From Motacilla alba alba (taxonomy: Eukaryota; Chordata; Aves; Passeriformes; Motacillidae), in assembly GCF_015832195.1 (NCBI RefSeq), contig NC_052020.1:8872254-8936253 (forward strand): a DNA stretch of 64,000 nt, written 5' to 3'. The notes under the pieces are model-generated. The model was not told the DNA's origin and made no database searches. It worked only from the letters and a program-made list of their open reading frames with translations. The position numbers and the translations under genes are program-made. This document shows, one piece after another, positions 1 through 10,131 of this stretch. The number at the start of each line of letters is the position of its first letter. The stretch's first letter is position 1.

Positions 1-1499
1 AGATTTGCATGAACTTCACAGCTCTTGATAAAGGAAAAAAGGAGCAGCAGGACTCGCACTGACAACGTGGCCTTATAAACAGCAGCAACCCTTGGAAGCA
101 ACCATTGTCCCTTCCCATCCCAGCTGTGTGCCCTGAACCAGCAGTGCCTGGATTTGGGAGCTCCTTGAGTCCACCCACAGCCCATCTGGCTTTTCAGGAG
201 GGGCTCATGCCAAGCAGCAGATTTGGGGCCTGGAGCACCTGAAATAATCCGTGGATGGATAATTTTCCAGCTGGAAAGTCGCCAGCTCCAGCTGCCAGTT
301 TTGGGATGGAAACAGCCCCCCTGTGCCCCTTATCCCCCTTTTCCCTTCAGGCAAAGCCTGATATTTTGGGGACACCAACCCCAAGTTCCTGATGCACAAT
401 ATTCTGTAAATTTTTTAATCTGGGCAGGAGGAGCCCCCTGTGCTGAGGGAAACCCCCTTCATGGGGCACTCACCCCCCCGCACCTCCAAACCCAGCCCAG
501 GTACCTTAAATCCAGGGAATTTAAGCACCCAGACACCCTCAATGTTCCTGCTCTGAGCTCAAATCCCTCAGAGCGGGGTGAGGCTGCTGATTTGGGATCT
601 CCAAAGGCAGCACCTGCTTGGAAAGGGCTGCTGGCAATTCCACTGTCCCCACGGCTCCCAGGAGCAGGGCTGTGGTGAGGCCAGCTCCGTGTGCTGCTCC
701 TCCACGAGAAGCCTCCAGAAAGCCCCAAACCTCTATTTTTTTTTAATTAAAACAAGGCACAGCTGATGATAAAAGCCGTGGCTGTGAAGGGAGAGCAGCT
801 GCACCCCACAACCTCAGCCCACGATTTTGGTTTTCCAGGAAAGCCCTTGGCAGAGGGGACAAAGGGGGATAATTGAGGGGCTTGGCGTGCCAGGGACCTG
901 CTGGGGGTGAGCACAGCGAGGCAGCTCTTGGAAAGGACCTTCCTGCTCCATCTGCCTCTCCCAAGCTTCCCAGAAATCTGGTGAGCAGATTTGCAGCCCG
1001 CCTGCTGCCAAATTCAATCCTGGCCCTGGAGATGCTGTTTGGATAATGAATGAGACCAAAATTCTTCAGCTTCTCTCCGTGGAGCTGAGCCATCACAGCC
1101 TGCAAAGGTGCAGGACAACCCGCAGGACACTCACCTGTCCCCAGAGAGGTGGCACTTCCCAGCCACACACAGGAACATCCACCCAGGGGATCAGCACGGG
1201 ATGCCCCAGCTCCATCCATTGCTGTTCCCTGGGGGAGTTCTTAGCAGCAGCCCTGAGGCCTGGTGCTCCCCAAGGACAGTTGTGGTTTTTGGGAGGGCTC
1301 CAAGGCAAGCCAAACCCCAGCCCTCACTCCCAGCTTCCATTCCCAAACCCCCCTCGAGTGTTGTTCAGGGGCAGTGTCCTGCTGGGCAGTGAGGAGGTAT
1401 AACGTTTTTGCCCGGGGGTTTGAGCTGATCTGATGAGCTCTCAACACCCCAACACTACACCCCAGAATAGCTCAGCTTCCATCAGGAGGCATAAAAGGA

Positions 1500-1870
1500 G
1501 CAGGAGGCTGATGTGACAGCGTCAGGAACAAAAAAGGTTTAATAAAGGCAAAATAACAAACTCAAAGCGATCCAGGTGCCACAAGCTTGTGCTCCTGGTA
1601 AAGACCCCTCACAAAAGCCATTTGGCTTCTTTGTTCTGTCCTTTTCTACTCAATGGCCCAGGCGGGACCTTTTGGCTCATGGCCAATTAGCTGTCCCCAA
1701 ACTTGAGGTGAAGTCCCCAAGGTCCTATCAGTGACTTTTCTACCTGATCACCGGGAGAAACTTCTGGGCTCTTTCCTTTTTGGGGGACAGAGGAAGGTTC
1801 TGTCACTCTGTCCATAGGGGGCACATTCCTACAAGGAGGCTGCAGGTCCCACATCCCCACAGAACTACAG
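1500..1870 (-). mobile_element. Possible solo LTR of an avian endogenous retrovirus
   Basis: Read on the minus strand, this stretch has the layout of an LTR: a promoter-like upstream part, then TTTATTAAACC and CTTTTTTGTTCCTGACGC, followed by a short U5-like part ending near TCACATCAGCCTCC. No internal retroviral genes or second LTR were seen nearby, and clear target-site duplications could not be identified. This is a pattern-based guess. Confidence 0.35.
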
Positions 1871-2953
1871 GTGCCTCCAAGGAGGCTCTGGGTACCTCCT
1901 TTCCATGGACCTGCCTTGGACTCACCTGCCCAGGGCTCTGAAACTCCAGGCTCTGCTCCAAGCGAGGCTCACACCTTCCCCTTCTTCCTCATCTTCTTCC
2001 TCTTCTTTTTCTTCTTGTTTCTATTCTTCCACCTCCTCCTCCTTCTCCCCTGCCCAGCCCCTGCAGACCTCTCACCACAGGAATTTAGGGTTTATGCCCC
2101 CTCAGAATTCACCCCCTCAAAAACCTCTCCCCACCCCAGTGAATACTGCATCCTCAGGACCTTCCTTTATAAGGGAGAGGAAACTGCCCCTGGAGAGCCA
2201 TTAGAGGCTTCCAGTAATTAGCAATTACCAGTCCTGAAGAGCTGCCCCTGCCTCTCCTAACGAGGTTTGGTGCTAATTATAGCAGGCAGGGCCAGGAGCC
2301 CTGGTGAGGGGCGGCGGCAGCGACCACACGGAGCCTTCTGGATTCCTTGGGATGTAGAAAAGGGCCGGGGTTACTCCAGGACAGCGATCCGAGTGCTCCT
2401 CCACTGCCAGCAGTGCTGGGGATGCTGTTCCAGGGCTGGCCTGGCTTCCTGCTCATCAGCTGCTCCTGTCTCATCCATCACTTGGGATAATTCCTGCTGA
2501 ATATTGCGGGATTCCGCCGTGCCCGGCTCCAGCCAGCAGCGAAATCCATCCCCTTGGACCAGCCTTGGGGATATTTGGGAACGGAGCAACGTGGAATGAG
2601 AGCACCCAAATCCTTCATTTGTCAGGCTCAAGTGTGTGCTCAGCGTCCCAGTGGAGTTTAATCCCTCCTGAGCTCTTCTCTGCCCGTCCCAGCACTTCCC
2701 AAACTGGCTCTTCTCCAGCAGGGCAGCAACACCCACCCCCAGCTACTGGAAAACAAGCCCCCAACCCAGCTCCCAGTGTTCAACTCCCTTGGGAATGCCA
2801 TAAACCCCCTAAAAATAAACAAACGCCCCCCCTTGTCCAGCCCCGGGAGGCGTTTTAGCCCCATTTGGGCTCTGCCCATACACAGAGCCCTGAGCGAATT
2901 TTCATTCACTAAATTAAATTTAATTCAATGAAATTGGGATTTTAATCGAGGTG

Positions 2954-3127
2954 CTGAGAAGGAGCAGCCCCAAATTGCTTTCCCGGCCCAGCTCTTTGAC
3001 GGGGCTCATTTTCCCCCCCAACAGGAGAATGTGGGTGCATGAAGAGAAGTGGAACGCAATGAATCCTTGAAAGCCCTTGGATAGACACAAGCAGCACCAG
3101 GAAACACCTCTGGGAGCTGCAGGAGGG
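2954..3127 (+). repeat. Direct duplication, copy A (3' flank of the Ras-like gene)
   Basis: This segment matches 4751-4936 in the same orientation. Shared words include CTGAGAAGGAGCAGCCCC, GGGGCTCATTTTC, AGGAGAATGTGGGTGCATGA and GCAGCACCAGGAAACACCTC. The copies differ by scattered substitutions and a small length difference near 3065/4865. I do not recognise it as a known repeat family. It may be a local segmental duplication or two copies of an old dispersed element. Confidence 0.85.
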
Positions 3128-3374
3128 CAAAGGGTGCCTGGGGGGGTTCTGGAGCAGACTGGGGAGGTGGGATAAGTGATCCCAGGCTGTGATCCTCCAG
3201 GGAATCCTTTTAGGGGTGGAGGGAGCCAGGAGGGCACATGGTGCCAGGGCTCAGGGGGAGGATAAGAGGGATGGCCAGCCCTAATTTAAGGGTGATCCCA
3301 CACCATGCACCCCTTTCCTTAAGCTCCCTAAAATAACCTATCCTGGGAGTGCCACAGGAGTTGGGAGCTCAGCT

Positions 3375-3380
3375 TTTATT
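3375..3380 (-). terminator. Polyadenylation signal of the Ras-like gene
   Basis: AATAAA on the minus strand (TTTATT on plus), about 790 nt past the stop codon at 4168. It is the first canonical hexamer I noted downstream, so it is the likely 3' end. The 3' UTR it implies contains no recognised gene. Confidence 0.6.
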
Positions 3381-4167
3381 GTCACAGGACACGGCAGCAG
3401 ACAACGGGGTCGGTCACAACAGAGGGGACAGGGGAGTGACACCACAGGGTCCCAGCACAGCCACCCTGACCAGCCACACAGCCCCAACACCCAGAGGGAG
3501 GGAAGGAGTATGAGCCAGGAGCCCAGCTCCTTCCCACACCTTTCCTGCCCCATCCCTGTGCAAAACAACAACTCCTCAGGCCACGGTGGTTTTCCCTCTG
3601 GGAACAGGGCAGCTGATGAGCAGACAGAGGGGGACCTGCAAGCAGCTTCTGGAACTGGCTCCGTTGTGTCCATGCTACTGAGCACAGCCTGGAAGGGCTG
3701 GAAGGGTTGGAGGATCCAGGGGTTTTACTCACCAGCCACGCTGAGGAAGCAGGCTGCATCCCCAGGGAATGGCCGCTGCCAGCCCGGGAGCCAGCACGGC
3801 CCTCGGGGTCACCCAGCCTGGTGGGTGCTGCTGGATTTGGGGTGCAGATACACCCAGCCAGCTCAGGGAAGGGGAAAGGACCCCCCAGACGTGCCTGTGC
3901 TGGGTCTGAGCCCCACCAGAACACGGCTGAGCCTCCCTCCAAGGGTTGCCCCGACACCACTGGAGTCACCTCAGCTACGCCAGAGGGGGAGGAGGGAACA
4001 AAGGGATCAGATGGATGAAGAAAACCTTCCCTGCTGGCACAAAGTCCCCTGTAGGAAGAACCCGCAGGCTTTTGTACCCCAGTGCCACCCTCTCCACTCG
4101 TGCCCTTCCCCTCCAGAGAGCCGGTGCAGCCCCAGCAGCCGCCCCGTGCCGGGCTGGAGCCGGGCAC

Positions 4168-7100
4168 TCACTCGGGAATGTAGTCCCTGAAGGAGTTAAA
4201 GCTCAGGCTCCGGCCCGCGGAGTTCAGGGTGGAGCTGGCCTGCATTTTGGGAATCTTCTCCATGAGCTTGGACACTGTCCTCCTCTTGAAGGAGCCCGGC
4301 GAGAAGTGCCCCTGCCTGAGCAGCTCCTGGTAGAGGCTGCTGAACACCGCCACCGGCTCCTCGTAGCTGTCCCGGGTGGAGATCTCGTAGAAGGGAATCT
4401 TGAGGGCTTTGGAGAGGTTCTCCCCATCCTCGGTGGACACCATCCTGTCGAACTGCAGGTCCTTCTTGTTGCCCACGATGACCACGGGCGGCTGCTCGGC
4501 GCCGCCGCTGCGCTTGGGGCTGGCGTGCAGGTGGTTGATGAGGAAGCAGAGCCGCATCACCTCGTCGAAGCTGCAGCGGTCGGTCACCGAGTACACCACG
4601 GCGAAGCCGTCGCCCCACTTGATCTTCTCCTCGATCTGCAGCGAGTCCTCCTCCTGCCGGGGCACGCAGGCTCCCATGAGCACCGCCGGAATGCCGGCGC
4701 CGCTGGATGCAACCCCGGTGACCCCCCCGAGGGTGCCGTCCCCGTGAAGGCTGAGAAGGAGCAGCCCCACATTGCTTTCCTGGACCAGCTCTTTGATGGG
4801 GCTCATTTTCACCCCCCCACAGGAGAATGTGGGTGCATGAAGAGAAATGGAATATAATGAATCCCCTTCCTTGAAGGGGAACCCCTTGGAGAGATAAAAG
4901 CAGCACCAGGAAACACCTCTGGAGCTGTAGGAGGGAAAAGAGACAGCAGCACCGGCAGCCCGGGGCAGGGATGGGGTGGCTTAGGCAGTGTGGCAGGTGG
5001 GGACGGCCTCCATCCTGTCCTGGCATGGATATAGGGGGAATCAGTGCTCCCTTGAGTTGCACTGGCACAGGAAGCACAGCTGTGCCCCGCATGCGAATGG
5101 GGAAATATTTACCTGAAGGGAATGGGAATGGAGGAATATATCACACTGTAACTGAGGTTAGACATAAATTCACCAAAACACCCTTTTCCTGAGGTAACCA
5201 CCATGATGTTCCAGACACCAGGAATTAGGCCAGGGGAAGAGCAGGGGCTGCCTTCCCTGGCAGGCTGCTCTGCTCCGTGTTGTTTTCCCGGCTGAGCTCA
5301 CCTGTCCGGCTGTGTCGAGGATCTCGAAGTGCACCATCTCCCCGTCGATGACAGCCACGTGCCTGTAGATCATTTCTGGGCAGGACACACAGGGAAGGTG
5401 TGTGAGAGAACCCCCAGGGAGCAGCCACAGCCCAGGTGGCTTCGGTCACCCGGGTGGCCGAGAGGGCAGCGGTGACCAAAGTGTGGGAGCGACAAGGGAG
5501 GGAGAGGGGCCCCACAGGAGAGAGGGAGGAGGGGATATTTCTGGGACATTCCAGCAGGGACATAGCTTCAATTCTGAAAAAACAACACAAATGCAAAAAA
5601 AAAAAACCAAACCCACAAACCCAAAATTCTAGAATTCAGGAGAGCACAGGCTCCAGGGGCTTAGATGCCTCCTGTCCTTTAAAAGCCACCTCTCAGCAAA
5701 TTGGGAAGGAATTAGAGGAACTGAGGAGGAACTGCTGGTTTGGTGGTTGGACTCTCAGAAGTCTTTGCCAGCCTAAATGATTCTGTGATCCTGTGATTCT
5801 ACATGGTTCCACAACCCCATGACTGAGCCTGCAGCACTTCCCTGTGAAATCCAAAAGCTCATCCCAACAGATTTTTCCTAAATAACACCAGAAAGGGGAA
5901 AAGGCATGCAGGGCCCAGGGAGATGTCAGGATGTCCACGGGCTGCCTGTCTGGTTGAGGAGGAAGAAGAGGGAATATGGTGAATTTGGGGGCAGAGTTGG
6001 CTCTGCCATGGTGACAGCCCCAAGGAAAAGGAGTTTTCCTACCTAGGGTTGGGTCATAGTCTCCAATGAATCTCCTGGTGATGAATCGTACGGTCAGCGC
6101 TGGGAAAAAATAAAACAAAAACACAACGAACCCTTGTCAGTCCTCTGGACTAATTTTTCCTCCTTGCAAGGGCAAAGGAGCAGCAGGAGCAGCCACAGCT
6201 CAAGCAATTAAACCCTCTCATCTGATTACACATCTCCCTGCACCAGAGCCCGGCGAGGCAAAGCCTTTGGCCCTAACATCTTTTCCAGGAAGCTGCTTTG
6301 GAAATGCAGTGCTGGTGCCTGGAGAGGGAATTTCTGGACAAAGCCATGGCTGGGAGGGTGAAGAGAGTGCAGGAGTGGAGGGTGGAAGTGGTGCTTGAGC
6401 TCTTCGAGGTGTTAATGATGATAATGGAGATGGGAGTGAAAGGTTGGTGGAGAGGCTGAGAGCTGGCTTGGAAAGGCAACAGGAGTGGAAAGTGAAATTA
6501 GTGGAATGGGAAAAAAACAGGGGGGGGGGAAACCCCAAAAGAGCTAGGCAGGAGCACAGAGCCATGAGGGAGAGGAAGAAGGGAAAACAGACCAGGAGTG
6601 TGACAGGAGGATAAACCTCACCAGAACCAGGATGTGGTGAAAACCCCTCCAGAAACAAAAAGGGAAATGAAAAGCCAACACCAAGCTGGAGCAACACTCG
6701 GAGCTCCCTTTCCCTTGCAACCCAGGGTCAGTTTGTCCCAGCTGCCCACCAGCAGATGTTGCTGGTGTCCTGCCCTCACAGACCCACACCAAGCTGATCA
6801 GGATCTGTGTGTTTATCCCAGGAATGTGGCACCCTACATGGGCCAGGCTTAAATAACCACAGAAAGGGAAAGAGGGATGCAGGAACTTCTCCTGCCTCTC
6901 ACACCTGTTTGGTTCCTCTTTGGGGACATCATCATCCTCTCACCCCCCCCCCCCCCCCCCCCCCCCCCCCAGTCTGTCTCTGGGTTTGAAACCTGCACAG
7001 CAGGGAAGGGATTTGAAGAAAAAAGCAGGTAATTTAGTCAAACTGCTCTGAGGAGATAACCAGGGATCCTGCAGGAGGCACCTACAGGCACCTTCAAAGA

Positions 7101-9748
7101 GGCGACGGAGTTATTGGGGGGGAGTAGGACGAGGCAGGCTCGGTCTCTAGAAAGCACCTGATTGTGTGTCATATGTCAGGCAGCCACCCAAAGCTGGAGC
7201 ACATGGTGTGGGATGAGACGAGGAGCCAATTAGATTGATTAAAAATTGGCTGGAGCGCAGGAACACGAGGGGAGCTGCCAGTGGGGGAAGCGGCCACAGG
7301 CGGAGCGGCCGCGGCCACCCAGCCTTATAAGGAGCTTTTTCTCCCCATCCTGAACATCAGTCACCTCGGGAAGGGCTTTCCTTGGAGCTGAAAGGGTTAA
7401 TTGTGCTTTAAATGTGGGGTGGGGGCTCAAGGGGCGATTTACCTGCCACGGAAGCAGGCTGGGCACCTCGGGATAGCACCGGGCGCGTGCCCACGTGCTG
7501 CCCTGTTTGTGCCGCTCCGCAGCGGCCCCAGCGCCGATCCATCTTCGCTCCACGTGCTGCAGGCAGAGCTCTGCTCTGGATTATGGCAGAGTTTACGCAG
7601 GGCAGCAGCAGCAGAGGACAGCACAAGCCCCAGCTGGGCTGGATTTCCAGCCCCCGCTGCTGATTCACACAGCCCTGATCCTTAAACCACACGGCTGCAC
7701 CCGAACTCACCCCTGCTCGGAGAATCTGGGAGCTGAAGGTTTCCAAACTGCTCAAAAAAAAAAAAACCCAAACTCCTGCTGAGAATCAAGGGTTATTTTT
7801 CCCTTTTGCAGCTGCCCACATGGGATTTGCCCTTTGGTTGTTCCCACCCCTCAACTCTCCCAAGCTGCCTCCGTATCCCATGGCTGCAGCAGCTCATCCT
7901 GGGGATGAGCGGGGCCCTGCCAGGATGGGAGCTTGGCAGCTCGGGGATGAAATCCACCTTCAGCCTCCCCTGCTTCACACCCTGGCCAGGAGAGATGTCA
8001 CCCCCACCTTGGGGACACAGCTGCCTCCCCTGTCCTCCCCACAGGAGCCGAAGCAATGATGCTGCTGCTCTTGGCTCCTTCCTCACCTCTCCCACGCTCC
8101 ATCCATCACCTGGGATGGCACCTGCCAGCTGGGCAGGTGTCCTCATCCCCAGAGCAGGGGCTGCTGGGCAGCAGGACCCGGCAGCTGGGGCACAGCCCCC
8201 GGGGAAGGTGACACGATGTCCCCTGGCAGGGGAGGACGTGTGGAACAGCGCCCAGGGGACACAGATGGGGAGGGACACGCTCAGGGGGGCTGCGTGCCTG
8301 CCGTTCCCGGGGGCTGCTCCCTGTTCCTGGCAGGCTCCAGCTCTCCCCTGCACGAACCACGGATCGATTACCCCCCTGTGCCCCAACTCCATGGCCTGTG
8401 TCACTGTCCCACTGTCACAAACCCCGCTGCAAGGAACACACACTGACAGCCAACCCTAACCGGAGGAACTTCTAAAGACCCTCGGCACGATCCCACCCTA
8501 AGGAGGAGAAACAAAAACCCCACACCTGCCCACAGGAGGGGCCCAAAGCTGCCAGGAATCTGCGGCGTGCCGGGTGGGATGGCCAGCAGCAGGGACACAC
8601 ACGTGTTTGGGATAAGGGCGAGCCAAGGGCTCCGTACGCCCCATAAAACCATCTGCTCCATCGGGGCTAAACGCCTCCGGGGCTCTGGGTACCCCAGAGC
8701 TGAGCCCCTGAGCCCCATCCCGTGCTCCAGCAGTGCTCAGGGAGAATTGGGAGTTGCTTCCTTCAGTTTAATCAGGGAATGAGGATTTTTCGTTAATGCC
8801 GGCTCAGTCCATGGAAACACAATTCCCGCGGCTCCGACAGCCCGGCACAGGTGCCGCTGCTGCGGTGCCTTCCCTTTTCCAGAGGGGCAGGACATTCCCT
8901 GTCCCCGAGGGCACAGCAGCATAGTTGTGTCCTACCAGGCTTTGCATGGATCATGGATCACCGCAACGCAGATCCACATCTTTCCCTGCCTCTGACCCCA
9001 GCCCCGGCACTCCGGGTGCCACAGGGGACACCTTTGCCCCCAAGTGCTCCCAGCTCGGGATGGAGGAGTGGGAAGCAGGGAAGGGTGATCCCCCAGGAAG
9101 GAATGGGGTGAAGGAGGGAGCTCCCAGCACAGTATCCCAAACCCACACTTCAGGAGGCACAGAGAGCACCGAACAAGGCACAGGGAAAGGGATTTTTCCA
9201 GAGAGAAAACAGCCCGGCGCTGCGGAGGAGGCTCCGCACAGCTGCTGTGGGCGCTGGGAATGAGCAGCGAACTCCTCACACCCGGGAAAACCCCATCCCG
9301 AGCCCAGCTTTTAGGAAAGTTCTCCCGGTCAGTGATGTCCACCCCGGGTCCCCACGCAGCCGGGGACCCCTCGAGCTCCGGTGCAAAGCGTCCGTGTGGG
9401 AAACTCGAGGGGAAGGAAAGTCAGTGCCCTTAAACCCCACGGGTTGGGGGGGCACCGGGAGAATGTCCCTCGTCCCGGCTTCCTAAGGGACATGGGAAGG
9501 TTGGTCCCCCTGGCCGGGAAGGAGGAGAGCGGGGGGATGCCAGGGCATAGCAGAGGGATGCAGGAAGACGCCAGAGAGGGGCTGGGGGATGCCAGAGGGA
9601 TGCGGGGGATAGCGAGGGACACAGGGGGGATAGCGGGGAGCCCCGTCCTACCTGTCTTGCCCACGGCGCTCTGTCCCAGCACGACGAGGCGCAGGGTGCG
9701 GGCCGGGCTGAGGCTCACGGAGCGGCGCAGGGGCCGCGGGAAGCTCAT
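4168..9748 (-). CDS. RERG/RASL11-type Ras-like small GTPase (4 coding exons)
   Basis: Coding exons, 5' to 3' on the minus strand: 9748-9652, 6099-6043, 5375-5302, 4653-4168. All junctions are GT-AG, and the 714 nt join gives 237 aa. The G domain follows a basic N-terminal tail of about 18 residues. Visible motifs are the P-loop GQSAVGKT (25-32), effector loop YDPTLE (47-52) with the conserved Thr50, DTAGQ (72-76), NKKD (138-141) and a G5-like EIST (166-169). The family binds GTP and acts as a signalling switch. The loop residue equivalent to Ras Gly12 is Ser27, while the Gln61 equivalent (Gln76) is kept. The C-terminus is basic, then Ser-rich, ends in DYIPE and has no CAAX cysteine, as is usual for RERG and RASL11 proteins. 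The start is the first Met in frame before the P-loop, in a CpG-rich block. I recognise the subfamily but not the exact orthologue (RERG-like or RASL11A-like), so no symbol is given. The exon structure is secure. Confidence 0.85.
4751..4936 (+). repeat. Direct duplication, copy B (intron 3 of the Ras-like gene)
   Basis: Partner of 2954-3127. It lies about 100 bp upstream (on the gene strand) of the last coding exon, 4653-4168. The two copies therefore bracket that exon in direct orientation, 1.8 kb apart. Confidence 0.85.
5740..5800 (+). mobile_element. CR1-like 3' end fragment
   Basis: Contains GGTTGGACTCTCAGAAGTCT and ends in ATTCTGTGATCCTGTGATTCT, the octamer tail typical of CR1 LINEs. 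It lies in intron 2 of the Ras-like gene. Confidence 0.7.
6943..6970. repeat. Homopolymer run of 28 C
   Basis: Uninterrupted poly-C in intron 1 of the Ras-like gene. On the gene strand it is poly-G and could form G-quadruplex-like structure. The assembled length may be unreliable. Confidence 0.95.
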
Positions 9749-9990
9749 CCCGGAGCCGGGCCGGGGCTGCCCCGGGATCCGCCGCTCCGCCGGGCGCTGC
9801 TCCGCCGGCTCCGCCCCGGGGGCCGGGCTGGGCTCAGCCCCGGGCGGGCCCGCTGATGCCCTCCTCCTCCTCCTCCTCTTCCTCCTCCTCGGCCCGCAGA
9901 GGCGGTCGTCATCCCGTCCCGTTCGGGAGGTGTGCCTCAGTTTCCCCGCACGCAGCAGCGCCGGGCAGCGCCTCCCGGATCGGGAAAGCT
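9640..9990 (-). promoter_or_regulatory. CpG-rich first exon and promoter of the Ras-like gene
   Basis: CpG-dense sequence surrounds the start codon at 9748 and extends upstream to about 9990. A (CTC/TCC)n run on the plus strand (about 9858-9896) reads GAGGAGG on the gene strand and lies in the probable 5' UTR or core promoter. No TATA box was seen. Assignment as a promoter rests on CpG content and position only. Confidence 0.6.
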
Positions 9991-10019
9991 GCTCCCCGCA
10001 AAGGGGCAATGGCACGGTG

Positions 10020-10131
10020 GGACGGGGCTCGGAGCCACCTGGGCTATGGAAGGTGTCCCTGTGCATGGCAGGAGGTGGCACTGGATGGGCTGTGAGGTCC
10101 CTTCCATCCCAAACCTTCCTGGCATTCCCTG
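10020..10131 (+). mobile_element. CR1-like 3' end fragment
   Basis: Contains ACCTGGGCTATGGAAGGTGT, CATGGCAGGAGGTGGCACTGG and AAGGTCC-type words of the CR1 3' UTR. It lies just upstream of the Ras-like gene promoter. Confidence 0.75.

Larger units (their letters stand above)
1..3374. other. 3' flank of the Ras-like gene, no gene recognised
   Basis: No open frame resembles a known protein and no exon with a coding signature was found on either strand. The stretch contains the possible LTR (about 1500-1870), a CT-rich tract near 1976-2050 and duplication copy A at 2954-3127. Confidence 0.6.

Noticed and set aside
3946..4857. 303-codon plus-strand open frame
   Set aside because: It is the antisense shadow of the last exon of the Ras-like gene, caused by high GC in third positions.
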